Source: an uncultured Litorilinea sp. (GTDB taxonomy: Bacteria > Chloroflexota > Anaerolineae > Caldilineales > Caldilineaceae). From it: 6,792 bases of DNA. Positions 6,664-6,792 of this stretch are shown here, piece by piece (the first letter of the stretch is position 1; each line of letters begins with the position of its first letter). Location: assembly GCA_937922105.1 (NCBI GenBank), contig CAKZVN010000338.1, positions 1 through 6,792 of the forward strand, written 5' to 3'. A program made the position numbers and the translations under genes. The notes below the pieces were generated by a model. It was not told where the DNA came from. It worked only from the letters and a program-made list of their open reading frames with translations, and did no database searches.

Positions 6664-6685
6664 TCCCCGCGCAAACCAGCGGGGG
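6664..6685. repeat. CCCCGC/GCGGGG hairpin in the leader of the PEP-synthase-like gene
   Basis: CCCCGC (6665-6670) pairs with GCGGGG (6679-6684) across an 8-nt loop, with a possible T-G closing pair. It lies between the predicted promoter (6729-6758) and the start codon. A perfect 10-bp palindrome, CGGCGCGCCG, is nearby at 6691-6700. The hairpin recalls the stem of type I-E CRISPR repeats, but only one copy is present. Confidence 0.4.
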
Positions 6686-6728
6686 AACTGCGGCGCGCCG
6701 ACCTGACATGCGCCGCACCCGACAACCC

Positions 6729-6758
6729 ATTGTCCCCCGAAACTCCCGCCGGTGTCAA
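6729..6758 (-). promoter_or_regulatory. Candidate promoter for the PEP-synthase-like/glycosyltransferase pair
   Basis: On the minus strand there is TTGACA (6753-6758, full consensus), an 18-nt spacer, and GACAAT (6729-6734, 4 of 6). Transcription would start near 6722, giving a leader of about 137 nt before the GTG at 6585. Pattern-based only; a weaker TTGACT closer to the gene lacks a good -10 partner. Confidence 0.45.
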
Positions 6759-6766
6759 TTTGCGCG

Positions 6767-6783
6767 GGCTTACGGCTGAAGCC
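6767..6783. repeat. Small inverted repeat GGCTT-N7-AAGCC
   Basis: GGCTT (6767-6771) and AAGCC (6779-6783) flank ACGGCTG. It lies just upstream of the promoter candidate. It could be a terminator stem for a gene outside the window or the edge of a dispersed palindromic element. The window ends too soon to tell. Confidence 0.3.
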
Positions 6784-6792
6784 AACGCTGTG

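Noticed and set aside
6661..6690. Possible type I-E CRISPR repeat (CCCCGC...GCGGGG stem)
   Set aside because: Only one copy is present, with an unusual 8-nt loop. There is no second repeat at spacer distance, and there are no cas genes.
6492..6785. 97-codon minus-strand frame overlapping the start of the PEP-synthase-like gene
   Set aside because: Low-complexity Arg/Ser/Gly-rich product with no motif. It overlaps the real gene out of frame and covers the predicted promoter. It also shows no trace of an ATP-grasp domain.

Overview
The window is a GC-rich bacterial chromosomal segment with five protein genes that I can support, no RNA genes, no transposase and no CRISPR array. Taxonomy is an inference. 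High GC, a TACAAT-type extended -10 box, a stand-alone corrinoid-type methyltransferase of the URO-D family and GTCATGCTGAGCG-type intergenic DNA all fit a member of the Chloroflexota (Anaerolineae-like). No single gene proves it.

Left block, minus strand (about 176-2525). A GNAT acetyltransferase gene (1915-2490) is followed after 12 nt by pgi, glucose-6-phosphate isomerase (244-1902). The pgi gene ends at a strong rho-independent terminator (176-236). The pair looks like a two-gene transcript. A sigma70-like promoter (2497-2525) places its predicted start at the GNAT start codon, so that message may be leaderless.

Centre, plus strand (about 2519-3673). A divergent extended -10 promoter overlaps the minus-strand one. 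It drives a URO-D superfamily protein of the MtaA/CmuA type (2603-3673) that keeps the His-X-Cys...Cys zinc site of corrinoid-dependent methyltransferases and lacks the HemE signature.

Right block, minus strand (3846-6758). A 541-residue protein (4960-6585) resembles the middle and C-terminal parts of PEP synthase or rifampicin phosphotransferase. It has no ATP-grasp domain, and a proline stands where the phospho-carrier histidine should be. A DPM1-like family 2 glycosyltransferase with two C-terminal membrane segments (3846-4922) follows 37 nt downstream. The promoter candidate for this pair lies at 6729-6758, leaving a long leader that contains a hairpin. The URO-D and glycosyltransferase genes converge on a 172-nt intergenic region (3674-3845) that holds an imperfect inverted repeat.

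The genes do not form one obvious pathway. Pgi is central carbon metabolism, the URO-D protein suggests methyl-group (C1) transfer, and the glycosyltransferase suggests lipid-linked sugar or envelope work. The most unusual item is the PEP-synthase-like protein, which looks like a pseudoenzyme or a repurposed binding module.
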